From: Isoetes taiwanensis | Lineage: Eukaryota; Streptophyta; Lycopodiopsida; Isoetales; Isoetaceae | DNA: 64,000 nucleotides | Direction: 5' to 3' | NCBI GenBank assembly: GCA_021234155.1 | Contig: JAJEKV010000035.1 | Span: 1,924,001 to 1,988,000, forward strand | In this document: piece after piece, positions 36,216 through 45,789 of the stretch | Layout: each line of letters opens with the position of its first letter | Numbering within the stretch: position 1 is the first letter of the stretch | Translations under genes and position numbers: made by a program | The notes under the pieces: model-generated | The model's input: the letters and a program-made list of their open reading frames with translations, nothing else | What the model was told of the DNA's origin: nothing | The model's database searches: none

Positions 36216-36935
36216 GTATATTGGTATGGTTGTTATGTTGTGGGACAAGATGTTGAGGAGCTCGACGAACAATAGAATCTCACTCCTTGAAGATTATGCA
36301 TTTGTAGCCATATATAAGTGATTGTTAGTATTGCTACATGTTTGCAATGTAATGCCTCTGAGCGTTCACCTATTACGGATGTTTATGGATGGTAAATGTA
36401 TTGAAAGTTTGAGATAGACATAGCAAATATCACATTGCTATCTCATCTGCATTCTTTATCAGACATCTAATTTATCTATCTATATATTTAATAAGCATGT
36501 TTTGGTACCAACAAAAACTATGGCAAACATTTGTTGCACGTTTTCTGGCTTAACTATGCTTTTGCATTTTTGTTAGGTTCTACATACTACTTTCTTCGTC
36601 TTATTTTGGATAATGATTAAAGGAATTGTTTATGCATTATGAGACTCTATATTTAAAACAAAGTTAGATACCTAGAACATGTCTTAAAATTTTATATACA
36701 TTTATTCACATACATGTATATGCCTATGAAGGTTTTTTAGAGGTATGTCTTGCACCAACCTATAAAAACCCTCTAAACCATCCTTAAATAAACCCTCCAA
36801 AAATCTACACTCACGATGGAGGATGCAGGAGCTTTTGGCGATGGCGCTTCCGTCGTTCATTGAGGCATTGCATGCCATTATGCGATTTTAAGGTTGTTGT
36901 GTGTGGCGCCTTCAGTTCTGGCAGGTTTTTTTTTT
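36216..36935. other. Unassigned DNA left of the repeat-flanked element
   Basis: AT-rich and without recognisable features. It ends in a T run (36926-36939) at the left border of the element. Confidence 0.4.
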
Positions 36936-38963
36936 TTTTCATTCTTAAAAGGCATTTGTATTATGTGATAGGTATCATAATTGGCTGGCCCAAGAAGAAA
37001 GACCATTAGCAAGGAATACCTTGAAAAAATATTAGAACTTAAGCTTGTAAATGTATGCCACATAGTGTATACATGTAAATATTAGCATGTAATAATTAGG
37101 AGGGCAGAAATAAAGGGTAGTAGACCTCCAGATGTGAAAATAGGATAATTAAAAAAGAAAAACGTAAGGTGTTTTAACCTTTGAAAAGTAAAATTAAGGG
37201 ATATGAATTCACCTAACTTTTTTAGGGCAGAGCGCAATAGTGAATGGATAGTGACGAAACTGGAGCAAATCCGACAGGCTACACATAGATATGGATTTGG
37301 TGCAGATTCTTTAGATGAAGGAATTGCCGAGAAAAAGAGTTGACGGTTCACCAAAGCTAAAAGGTAATGGCTCTGACGGTTCACTGAAGCTAAAAGGTAA
37401 GCTAAATGGTAATAGTTGCAAATTCATATGGGCAAAGCCTAGGGCATAGAATCAACCTACGGGCTACAAGGGATAGTGGAGAGGCTGATTTGAAAGCCTG
37501 GATTGCCAGATTCACACACTTAGACTGGCAGTGAGTCAAACCTTTAAGAGCACCATGCCGTTGGTTTAAAGCACACCTTAAGCAGAAGGCGGATTGTATG
37601 GAGGAATTTGATTCAGATGGGTACCCATACAGTTCAGACAATGAGTCGATACTAGAGGAAGAATGGCTTAATGCTGAAATCCAAGCTTGCTTAGAAAGTC
37701 TGGAGGATTGCAATATGGAAGCCGGTAAGCATGGGGGATTGCCCAGGCGCAGAATAAATAATGTTTCAGGATCTAACAAGTATGGTGGCAACAACAAGCA
37801 TAGCGTAAAATGAGGACTTGCATGGTAGTGCAAGTTACAAAAACGTTGTTCCAGATTCGCAAGACGAAGACTATGATTATGAAATGGAAGATAATCAGGT
37901 TTGGCTGAACACTTGTATGATTGCACAGCAGCTTATAATGGCTATTCTAAAAATTATTATCACATTGATTTCAAGTACTGTTTAGCAGATTTCTTAACTA
38001 GGTATGGCTTGGGGTTAAAAAGGGTTACAAAAGGTGATCAGCGAAGAGCTGAGAAACCTTATGTACCTTTTGGCCCCTCACCCTTTACCATTATCATGCT
38101 AATGTGGTGTTGGTTGGCTGCAGGTACCGGTTTCTCCTCTTTTTGTTCTCTTTTTTGCTTTCAAGATCAAGATCTGGTTGGGAAGAACAGTTGATGAAGG
38201 ATGGTTCTAGCAGCAGTTCGAAGTAAATGTTTCTGGTGAATATTATTAAAGGGAGGTCTACCTAACTGAATCATTTCTTCCTCAGAATTATAAGCATGTC
38301 TAAGCATTTAAACTGATCCATCTCAAAAACTGATCTGATTTTGCACTTCTGCCTTCTCTGCATTTTCTTTAAAACGGTACATGTTCAGTTCTGGAGTATT
38401 ATTACTTTTTCTCCAGCAAATCCTAAGTTATATGGGTTCCAGCGTAACAATGCATATTATGATAGCCATAATGGCTTTTAAAATCTTGAAAAATGAAGGA
38501 TCTTTTTTCTTCAGTTTGTGTTTGGCTGCTGCATAATTGTTTTAGTGGATGTTCGATATTTAAAGCACATCTATTGCTATTTGAAAGGATTAAATGTCAT
38601 GTTCAAACATATTACTGTCTAAAGCATAGTAAGGTAATAAAATACAAGTGAAAACAAACTCATGACGTTTTTTAGACATGGCCATTAGGCCTAAAAAGTA
38701 CTGAATTTGATGAAAGGCTCGGTGCATATAAAATAAAGGAATTGAACATATACTTAATGTAATTAAATGGCACACTGGCTTGAAGGGTGTAAATGATTTA
38801 CGTAGTTTAAATGGATCTTTGAACCATGGCATAAGAGTTTGTGGATAAAGTGCCATCATGGATCTTGATCCTAGTATGGGCAGATAATACTGCAACAGGG
38901 ATTGACTGGTGCAGATGTCATGCTAGTGGACTGTTGTTTAGACTAGCGTGGACTGGATTTTTT
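36936..38963 (+). repeat. Left 2-kb direct terminal repeat
   Basis: Corresponds to 42826-44856 at an offset of about 5889. It carries the acidic exon (37598-37898), a second open block (TRYGLGLKRVTKGDQRRAEK, about 37990-38120) and long AT-rich sequence. Confidence 0.92.
37598..37898 (+). CDS. Acidic first exon of the element's ORF1 (left repeat copy)
   Basis: ATG at 37598 opens MEEFDSDGYPYSSDNESILE, an acidic stretch continuing to DEDYDYEMEDNQ and a donor-like CAG|GTTTGG at 37898. The matching acceptor is TACATACAG at 39109, and joining gives phase-0 continuity into GKGTTYDVILPKWNKELADI. In this copy a small indel cluster around 37740-37770 and another near 37805 break the frame; the right-repeat copy is open here. 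Confidence 0.4.
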
Positions 38964-39109
38964 TAGGGATTTCTGTTCCTTGGTTATACCAGGGTCACTA
39001 AATCCTCAAACTCGGAGACATGGTTCATGATAAATACAGTTTTCTATCAGAGTATGTGACATAATGATCATTTTCCAGCATTTTTACTTACTGGTTGACT
39101 TACATACAG

Positions 39110-40633
39110 GGTAAGGGTACGACATATGATGTGATTTTACCCAAATGGAATAAGGAGCTTGCTGATATTGGCTACAGCACATTCAGGACTGAAGTGCCAA
39201 GTTATGCAGTACAAAGTATTTTATGTTGCATCAAGGATATTAGGGCGCATGAATATATATTACAAAAGGAGATGGCCAGAACCCCTGAACAGTATTCGGC
39301 GGTGCTGCACCTAGGGTTCAATGAATGGATCCAAGCTTTTTCTAATATCAATCGTGTGGGGGACGATGTTGATAAAATTGTACAAGTCATTGACACACTA
39401 TACAGCAGTCTACCAGACAAAATATATCAATTGACAATTGAGGAGGACGTGTGCAAAAGTCAATTTCTGGCAGCACTGCCTGCCCTGGAAAAGGCATACA
39501 AAGTTAAGAAGAAAGATAAGACCATGGAGGTCGTACAAGTGGATGATACGGATGGTGCAGATGATCCCTTTGATTCCTTGCTCACTGATAAGGATAAGGC
39601 GGACCTTAATGCCGAAATCAACAACTGCAGTGATGAGCACAGTAGTGAATTTGAATTTACACTTCATAATTGCCTAAATTTTCCTATTATACCAGGGCGT
39701 TTGGTTGAAAGCCACGCTGTGTTATGCAATCAGGGGATCTGGAGGACCCGAAACTTTGGAGCATTAGCTCCCATTAACAGGGATACTTGGATTATTCTCG
39801 GGTGTATTACTAAGAATCAGGCTGAGGCTGCAAGTGTGGCTGCCAAGGGAATGGAAAAGTTTGTATCAATGGAGGAAATAAAATGCAGCATTGATACAAG
39901 ATTTTTTGATAAGAAATGCACTAAAAGCAGTTACATGTATGTTAGTCAGAAAGGTCATATGACCTATTCATCAATTGATAGAAATGAGTTCTACCTCAAA
40001 AGACTATGGGGGACCATGTGCCCGTATATTAAGTGCATATGTGATGATCGTGGAAAGAAGAAAAGCAAAAATGACGCATGCAATGACAACATGACCTGGA
40101 TAGATCACGCAGTATGGTACATGCTAAACAATTTGGAATCTATTTATCCTAACATGTCTGTTGCTGCACAGGTTGTAGCCTTTAGGGGGTTCCTCAAGGG
40201 ACCTCTGAAAACTAGCATTATGGGATACTTATCCTACTTGGAAGTCAGGGGAATTCTAATACACATGGCACTCAAGTTTGGTGCAGACCCATGGTGTGAT
40301 CTTAAAATCGGCCTACACAAGTGCAAAATGGTCGAATTCTGTAGCAAAACAATCAGGCCCACTTCTAAAGAGACCAGTAAGGCTGCTAGCAACTTTAGTA
40401 GGCAGTCTGGAAGGAGCATGGAAAGCCCTTCGGGCAGTATGCAAAGTGTGGTGACTAAGCCACCAAGAATCACCACTAAACCGACGTTTGAGACAGCAAG
40501 TGAATCAGAGAATGCATCGATTGAATGCATTGGCACCCAGGCTGCCATGGAGCATTCTGTTACCAAAGCAAGGAGTATTGAAGCAAGAAGAAATATTGAT
40601 GCTGCCAAGGACGAGCTCATATATCAAATATAA
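39110..40633 (+). CDS. Unknown 507-residue element protein (ORF1)
   Basis: An uninterrupted frame from the predicted acceptor at 39110 to TAA at 40631. The N-terminal half is helical and charged, followed by an acidic linker (VQVDDTDGADDPFDSLLTD). The central part has GRLVESHAVLCNQGIWRTRN, IILGCITKN and SYMYVSQKGHMTYSSID; the C-terminal part has RGFLKGPLKTSIMGYL and a Ser/Thr/Lys-rich tail. I recognise no domain. Its place ahead of the RT suggests a structural or nucleic-acid-binding ORF1. A 1.5-kb open frame inside otherwise broken DNA argues for recent activity or selection. Confidence 0.7.
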   Translation, partial: GKGTTYDVILPKWNKELADIGYSTFRTEVPSYAVQSILCCIKDIRAHEYILQKEMARTPEQYSAVLHLGFNEWIQAFSNINRVGDDVDKIVQVIDTLYSSLPDKIYQLTIEEDVCKSQFLAALPALEKAYKVKKKDKTMEVVQVDDTDGADDPFDSLLTDKDKADLNAEINNCSDEHSSEFEFTLHNCLNFPIIPGRLVESHAVLCNQGIWRTRNFGALAPINRDTWIILGCITKNQAEAASVAAKGMEKFVSMEEIKCSIDTRFFDKKCTKSSYMYVSQKGHMTYSSIDRNEFYLKRLWGTMCPYIKCICDDRGKKKSKNDACNDNMTWIDHAVWYMLNNLESIYPNMSVAAQVVAFRGFLKGPLKTSIMGYLSYLEVRGILIHMALKFGADPWCDLKIGLHKCKMVEFCSKTIRPTSKETSKAASNFSRQSGRSMESPSGSMQSVVTKPPRITTKPTFETASESENASIECIGTQAAMEHSVTKARSIEARRNIDAAKDELIYQI

Positions 40634-40782
40634 GAAAAACGGTATGACACTAAACATAAAAAGCTTTATTTATATACATATGCATGTCATTGATTGAAGG
40701 TCAAGTACCTTAAAAAACTCTATTTGATGAGTATAAACTACTGCCATTTGGCCACAAAAACAGAAAAACAGATTCCAGTACA

Positions 40783-42641
40783 ATGTATTGGAAGAACCAG
40801 ATCCTGGTAAATGGGATTAGCTTTAGTTTTAATGAGTGGGTTATGTTTATGTTTTACAGCAGGAGTTGTCAGGGGAGGTTATATTTGGTTGATAACAAAC
40901 CTAAAAGCAGTACTAGGGTGATACATTGCAAATTCTTATCGAAAATACAGGATAAGATATGCCTACCCAGAATATTTCAAAAGGTTGCTGTGGAATGTTT
41001 TGGTGAAGCAGGCCAGAACATGATGAAGGCAACCATGTTTGGATGGAAGTACATTGAGAATCTTAAGGACATGTTCTATAAACCCTTCTACATCTTTGCC
41101 CAAGATAAAGAAGTCCCATGTCCTTGCAGGAACCCCAATTTGGCCTCTTTTATTGACCATGATATTGGTCACATAAGAACGACCAAGTTGACCATCATTA
41201 GGAACAAAATGCTCAGAAATTTGTTCAGCAAAGGCCTTAATCATATACCCGACATGGTACTAGTGGGTAAAGAATTTAAAACAGAGATAGAACGAGTGTG
41301 TGATGCATTTTTTGATGCACACAGATTCACGTACCCTGATATTGGGGATGATGAAGTTAGTAATTTCAAGGCTAGGGTGGTTGACATTCTTTGCCGCCAG
41401 GATCAGAGATTGCACTAAAACTTGAAAGTACCAAAAAATTCCCCATGATGGATGATGCAGTTATCAAAAATGCTGATTGGCTCATTAAAAACTTTTACAT
41501 AGCTGGAGTGGACAAAGCTTCAAATAACCCATCCTTTATTTGTCCTACACATATTAGAATGATGGCTCTTGAACGCCTTAATGGCCCTGACTTTCAACCT
41601 ATTCTAGATACACATGTGGAGTTACAGACCAAAATTAAAAGTAGCATTCAAGAAATAATTGGGTATATTGGCTTTGAGTCAGAGAGACTACCATATTTAC
41701 TAAGGGTTTTTAAAGCGCACAAAAAAGACTATAGGTGGATAACGAATGCCCACAATACCATCTATACCGAAATCTCTCAGATAGTCACTGCTGGATTAAA
41801 TAACATATTGAGTAATTGGCCTGAGATCACCAGAATGTTATGTGCCAGCATACATACGATGATGCCTGGCAAAGTTAACTCATGTTGGGTTGTTAACTCT
41901 ATTTTTGATGTGGTGATTAATCTTCCTCCCAAAATACATGAAATTTTCGTAGCAGATATCACTAGATGTTATGAAAATATCCCATTAACAGGTGATAGAG
42001 GGATATGCATGGTAATTGAAAATGTTATAAAAGCTGCATGGAGATGGCAGAAAAGTTTACACCAAGGCTATGATTTATGGTTAAAAAGAAGCAGCAATGG
42101 CTTTGTAGTCAAGTGGTTCAAGACTGAACCTAAAGGGAAGTGCTGGTCCAGACTTGGAATGGAAAAATTCATCAAGGCCAATCATTGGCTACTCTCAAAT
42201 TGTGTAATTGCCATGGATTAAAGAAGAAACTACTTTTCATGAGAAGTATGGGCAGGGAAATAAATGCAGTTACAGGGCCAATTTCCTAAATATGACCATA
42301 GAAATAGTTAACAATCTGAATGCCTATACCGAACCATTAGATATGACAAAAGGGATGTGTTACCGTTCAAAGCACTAAAATTTGTGCATGCTGATAGCTG
42401 CAGACCGTATCACCAAGCCAGAAATGTTATCATATCTCAAGTCCTACCGCATATGTATGTTAATTCATGTCCTATCAAAGCAGCAATGGACATTGCAGGT
42501 CTCATTAGAAGCTTCAACAACAACGGGTTTGATGTGCATGGGTTATTGAAGAAAGTCACAAAGTACATCATGGAAGGATGCTTCCCTGGATTGAAGTTTG
42601 ACAAGCAAGCTTTACTACAGGAAATTGCAACATGCTTTTAG
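40783..42641 (+). pseudogene. Penelope-like reverse transcriptase, frameshifted, motif C not found
   Basis: Segments 40783-41418, 41391-42221 and 42357-42641 join by single-base shifts. Conserved blocks in order: CPCRN..., GHIRTTKLTIIRNKMLR, GVDKASNNPSFICP, LPYLLRVFKAHKKDYRWIT, DITRCYENIP (RT motif A, Asp codon at 41955), then in the next frame YGQGNKCSYRANFL (motif B-like, about 42255-42300), RYDKRDVLPF (about 42338) and NVIISQVLP. These match, from memory, an RT family common in invertebrate genomes (blocks ADKxxNN, PKLHKxPYKxR, DFSTLYTxIP, GIPMGTNCAPLLANLFL, YDKRDDF, YGVYISQLIR). No YxDD (motif C) lies between motif B and YDKRD, where only ~35 bases remain, so this copy should be catalytically dead. 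Confidence 0.6.
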
Positions 42642-42825
42642 TAAAAAGGTACTTACCAGTATAATCCAGGATTTCGTATGACTAACATGCTAGAGTTGAT
42701 AGTGATATGATAGGGTAAGGGATGGACCCCAACTGTAATAAGTAGGGGTCCACCCTCCCTGCTATTACAGATTTCAGTATTTGGTCCACTCTTATCCTAT
42801 GGTAGGAGGTAGGCTTTTTTTCTAT
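42642..42825. other. Element internal 3' segment
   Basis: Contains a short inverted repeat (GGGTAAGGGATGGACCCC ... GGGGTCCACCC, about 42714-42757) between the RT and the right terminal repeat. It could form a stem, with a possible role in the RNA of the element. Confidence 0.35.
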
Positions 42826-44856
42826 TTTCATTCTTAAAAGGCATTTGTATTATGTGATAGGTATCATAATTGGCTGGCCCAAGAAGAAAGACCATTAGCA
42901 AGGAATACCTTGAAAAAATATTAGAACTTAAGCTTGTAAATGTATGCCACATAGTGTATACATGTAAATATTAGCATGTAATAATTAGGAGGGCAGAAAT
43001 AAAGGGTAGTAGACCTCCAGATGTGAAAATAGGATAATTAAAAAAGAAAAACGTAAGGTGTTTTAACCTTTGAAAAGTAAAATTAAGGGATATGAATTCA
43101 CCTAACTTTTTTAGGGCAGAGCGCAGTAGTGAATGGATAGTGACGGAACTGGAGCAAATCCGACAGGCTACACATAGATATGGATTTGGTGCAGATTCTT
43201 TAGATGAAGGAATTGCCGAGAAAAAGAGTTGACGGTTCACCAAAGCTAAAAGGTAATGGCTCTGACGGTTCACTGAAGCTAAAAGGTAAGCTAAATGGTA
43301 ATAGTTGCAAATTCATATGGGCAAAGCCTAGGGCATAGAATCAACCTACGGGCTACAAGGGATAGTGGAGAGGCTGATTTGAAAGCCTGGATTGCCAGAT
43401 TCACACACTTAGACTGGCAGTGAGTCAAACCTTTAAGAGCACCATGCCGTTGGTTTAAAGCACACCTTAAGCAGAAGGCGGATTGTATGGAGGAATTTGA
43501 TTCAGATGGGTACCCATACAGTTCAGACAATGAGTCGATACTAGAGGAAGAATGGCTTAATGCTGAAATCCAAGCTTGCTTAGAAAGTCTGGAGGATTGC
43601 AATATGGAAGCTGGTAAGCATGGGGGGATTAAGCGCCCAGGGCAGAATACGAATGTTTCAGGATCTAACAAGTATGGTGGCAACAACAAGCATAGCAGAA
43701 ATGAGGACTTGCATGGTAGTGCAAGTTACAAAAACGTTGTTCCAGATTCGCAAGACGAAGACTATGATTATGAAATGGAAGATAATCAGGTTTGGCTGAA
43801 CACTTGTATGATTGCACATTAGCTTATAATGGCTATTCTAAAAATTATTATCACATTGATTTCAAGTTACTGTTTAGCAGATTTCTTAACTAGGTATGGC
43901 TTGGGGTTAAAAAGGGTTACAAAAGGTGATCAGCGAAGAGCTGAGAAACCTTATGTACCTTTTGGCCCCTCACCCTTTACCATTATCATGCTAATGTGGT
44001 GTTGGTTGGCTGCAGGTACCGGTTTCTCCTCTTTTTGTTCTCTTTTTTGCTTTCAAGATCAAGATCTGGTTGGGAAGAACAGTTGATGAAGGATGGTTCT
44101 AGCAGCAGTTCGAAGTAAATGTTTCTGGTGAATATTATTAAAGGGAGGTCTACCTAACTGAATCATTTCTTCCTCGGAATTATAAGCATGTCTAAGCATT
44201 TAAACTGATCCATCTCAAAAACTGATCTGATTTTGCACTTCTGCCTTCTCTGTATTTTCTTTAAAACGGTACATGTTCAGTTCTGGAGTATTATTACTTT
44301 TTCTCCAGCAAATCCTAAGTTATATGGGTTCCAGCATAACAATGCATATTATGATAGCCATAATGGCTTTTAAAATCTTGAAAAATGAAGGATCTTTTTT
44401 CTTCAGTTTGTGTTTGGCTGCTGCATAATTGTTTTAGTGGATGTTCGATATTTAAAGCACATCTATTCCTATTTGAAAGGATTAAATGTCATGTTCGTTT
44501 TATATTACTGTCTAAAGCATAGTAAGGTAATAAAATACAAGTGAAAACAAACTCATGACGTTTTTTAGACATGGCCATTAGGCCTAAAAAGTACTGAATT
44601 TGATGAAAGGCTCGGTGCATATAAAATAAAGGAATTGAACATATACTTAATGTAATTAAATGGCACACTGGCTTGAAGGGTGTAAATGATTTACGTAGTT
44701 TAAATGGATCTTTGAACCATGGCATAAGAGTTTGTGGATAAAGTGCCATCATGGATCTTGATCCTAGTATGGGCAGATAATACTGCAACAGGGATTGACT
44801 TGTGCAGATGTCATGCTAGTGGACTGTCGTTTAGACTAGCGTGGACTGGATTTTTT
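42826..44856 (+). repeat. Right 2-kb direct terminal repeat
   Basis: Copy of 36936-38963. Its acidic exon is open from 43487 through the donor at 43789 (frame continues to 43822), unlike the left copy. It ends in a T run at about 44850-44870. Confidence 0.92.
43487..43789 (+). CDS. Acidic first exon of ORF1 (right repeat copy, intact)
   Basis: Same protein as the left copy, but with an unbroken frame: MEEFDSDGYP..., GGNNKHSRNEDLHGSASYKN, VPDSQDEDYDYEMEDNQ, followed by the CAG|GTTTGG donor. No downstream ORF1 follows this copy, so it is an orphan exon in the 3' repeat. Confidence 0.4.
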
Positions 44857-44869
44857 TTTTTTTTTTTTT

Positions 44870-45232
44870 AATCGTTAATTGTTTCAATGTTAGTCTTATC
44901 ATTACAATCTTATGTGGGAGTTACCTTAAGTGTAACTTCAGGCAATGCAATATCAAGGCCCTGTTATATAACTACAAGTTGACATCAAATTACTTTAAAT
45001 ACAGAACAGTGCAACTAATGGAAATTGAAATTAATGACAGAAAAATTAGATTCAAACAATTTACTTGTACTAGTTCTTTCAACAACTACATGCTTCTCTC
45101 AATTGCTACTTTCCATCTTGCAAGTTCATGCAAGTGGTTAACAACAAGTGTGGGTATGTTGATTTCTTCTTCCTTGACCACTTCTGCATTCAGCCGCTGG
45201 TGCAACCACTTTTGATTATTCTTTGAGTGCAA
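44870..45232. other. Flank right of the element
   Basis: Open on the plus strand (44841-45215) but of low complexity, and no domain is seen. Confidence 0.3.
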
Positions 45233-45787
45233 TCAAGTGTGCAGAACTGCTTTTGTGTAGTTGAATACTTTATCATGTTCCTCATTCTCAAAGCTCTCAA
45301 CTATTAAGCATGTGTCTGGTGGGGACAGGAAAGTCTTGTATAAAGAGTCATCCACAAGCACAACATCCCCCACTTCATTGAAAGCCTCATGAATTTTGAC
45401 AATTGGCTTCATGAAAACTAGCTTGTTTGGATTGCCTAGAAACCTGAAAGGCATCTCTTCACATTACAATGGACCCCAAATGAATTTAAATTGTCCAATG
45501 TAGTGTGCTAGCGAGAATACTATTAAGAAATCGTGATGTTGTGCTTCATCATGCTAGACCCGGATCCCAACTTCAAATCTATCAAAACAAAAATTCAAGA
45601 ACTGTCGTAGAAGAGGTCTGCACACCACCACTTTCCCTGTTGTATAGTACTTCTTCAACCCTAGTGGAACCTTTACTTTTGATCTTTTTTCGAAGGTGTT
45701 GACCAAAACACCATTAATTTCTAAGATGACAAGCTTTTTTTTTTCTCGATTCGGTTTACGCAACTTTTTCGTAGAAATTAAACTCAA
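45233..45787 (-). pseudogene. FCP1/NIF-type HAD phosphatase relic
   Basis: The minus strand gives REKKKLVILEINGVLVNTFE at the N-terminal end (compare the plant FCP1-like block kKLLVLDLNGLLV), VCRPLLRQFLNFCFDRFEVG (compare RP...FL.FCF..F.vGvWSS), a broken stretch, then NPNKLVFMKP and DVVLVDDSLYKTFLSPP (compare tLLIDDSPYK). The nucleophile Asp of the DxD/N motif is Glu here. Frameshifts and stops lie between 45454 and 45554. The family dephosphorylates proteins such as the RNA polymerase II C-terminal domain; this copy is dead. Confidence 0.65.
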
Positions 45788-45789
45788 AC

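Larger units (their letters stand above)
36936..44856 (+). mobile_element. Penelope-like retroelement candidate with 2-kb direct terminal repeats
   Basis: Direct repeats of about 2.03 kb (36936-38963 and 42826-44856) flank a 3.86-kb internal part that encodes a 507-residue unknown protein and a broken reverse transcriptase, all on the plus strand. The repeats differ at roughly two dozen positions or fewer by eye, implying recent arrangement. Penelope-like elements are known for partial tandem copies that look like long LTRs, which fits. An LTR retrotransposon is unlikely: the repeats do not open with TG or close with CA, and no gag, protease, integrase or RNase H block is seen. T runs mark both outer borders (36926-36939; about 44850-44870). 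Confidence 0.6.

Noticed and set aside
36936-44856. LTR retrotransposon
   Set aside because: The direct repeats lack TG...CA ends and a 5-bp target duplication, and the interior has no gag, protease, integrase or RNase H; the RT blocks fit a Penelope-like family better.
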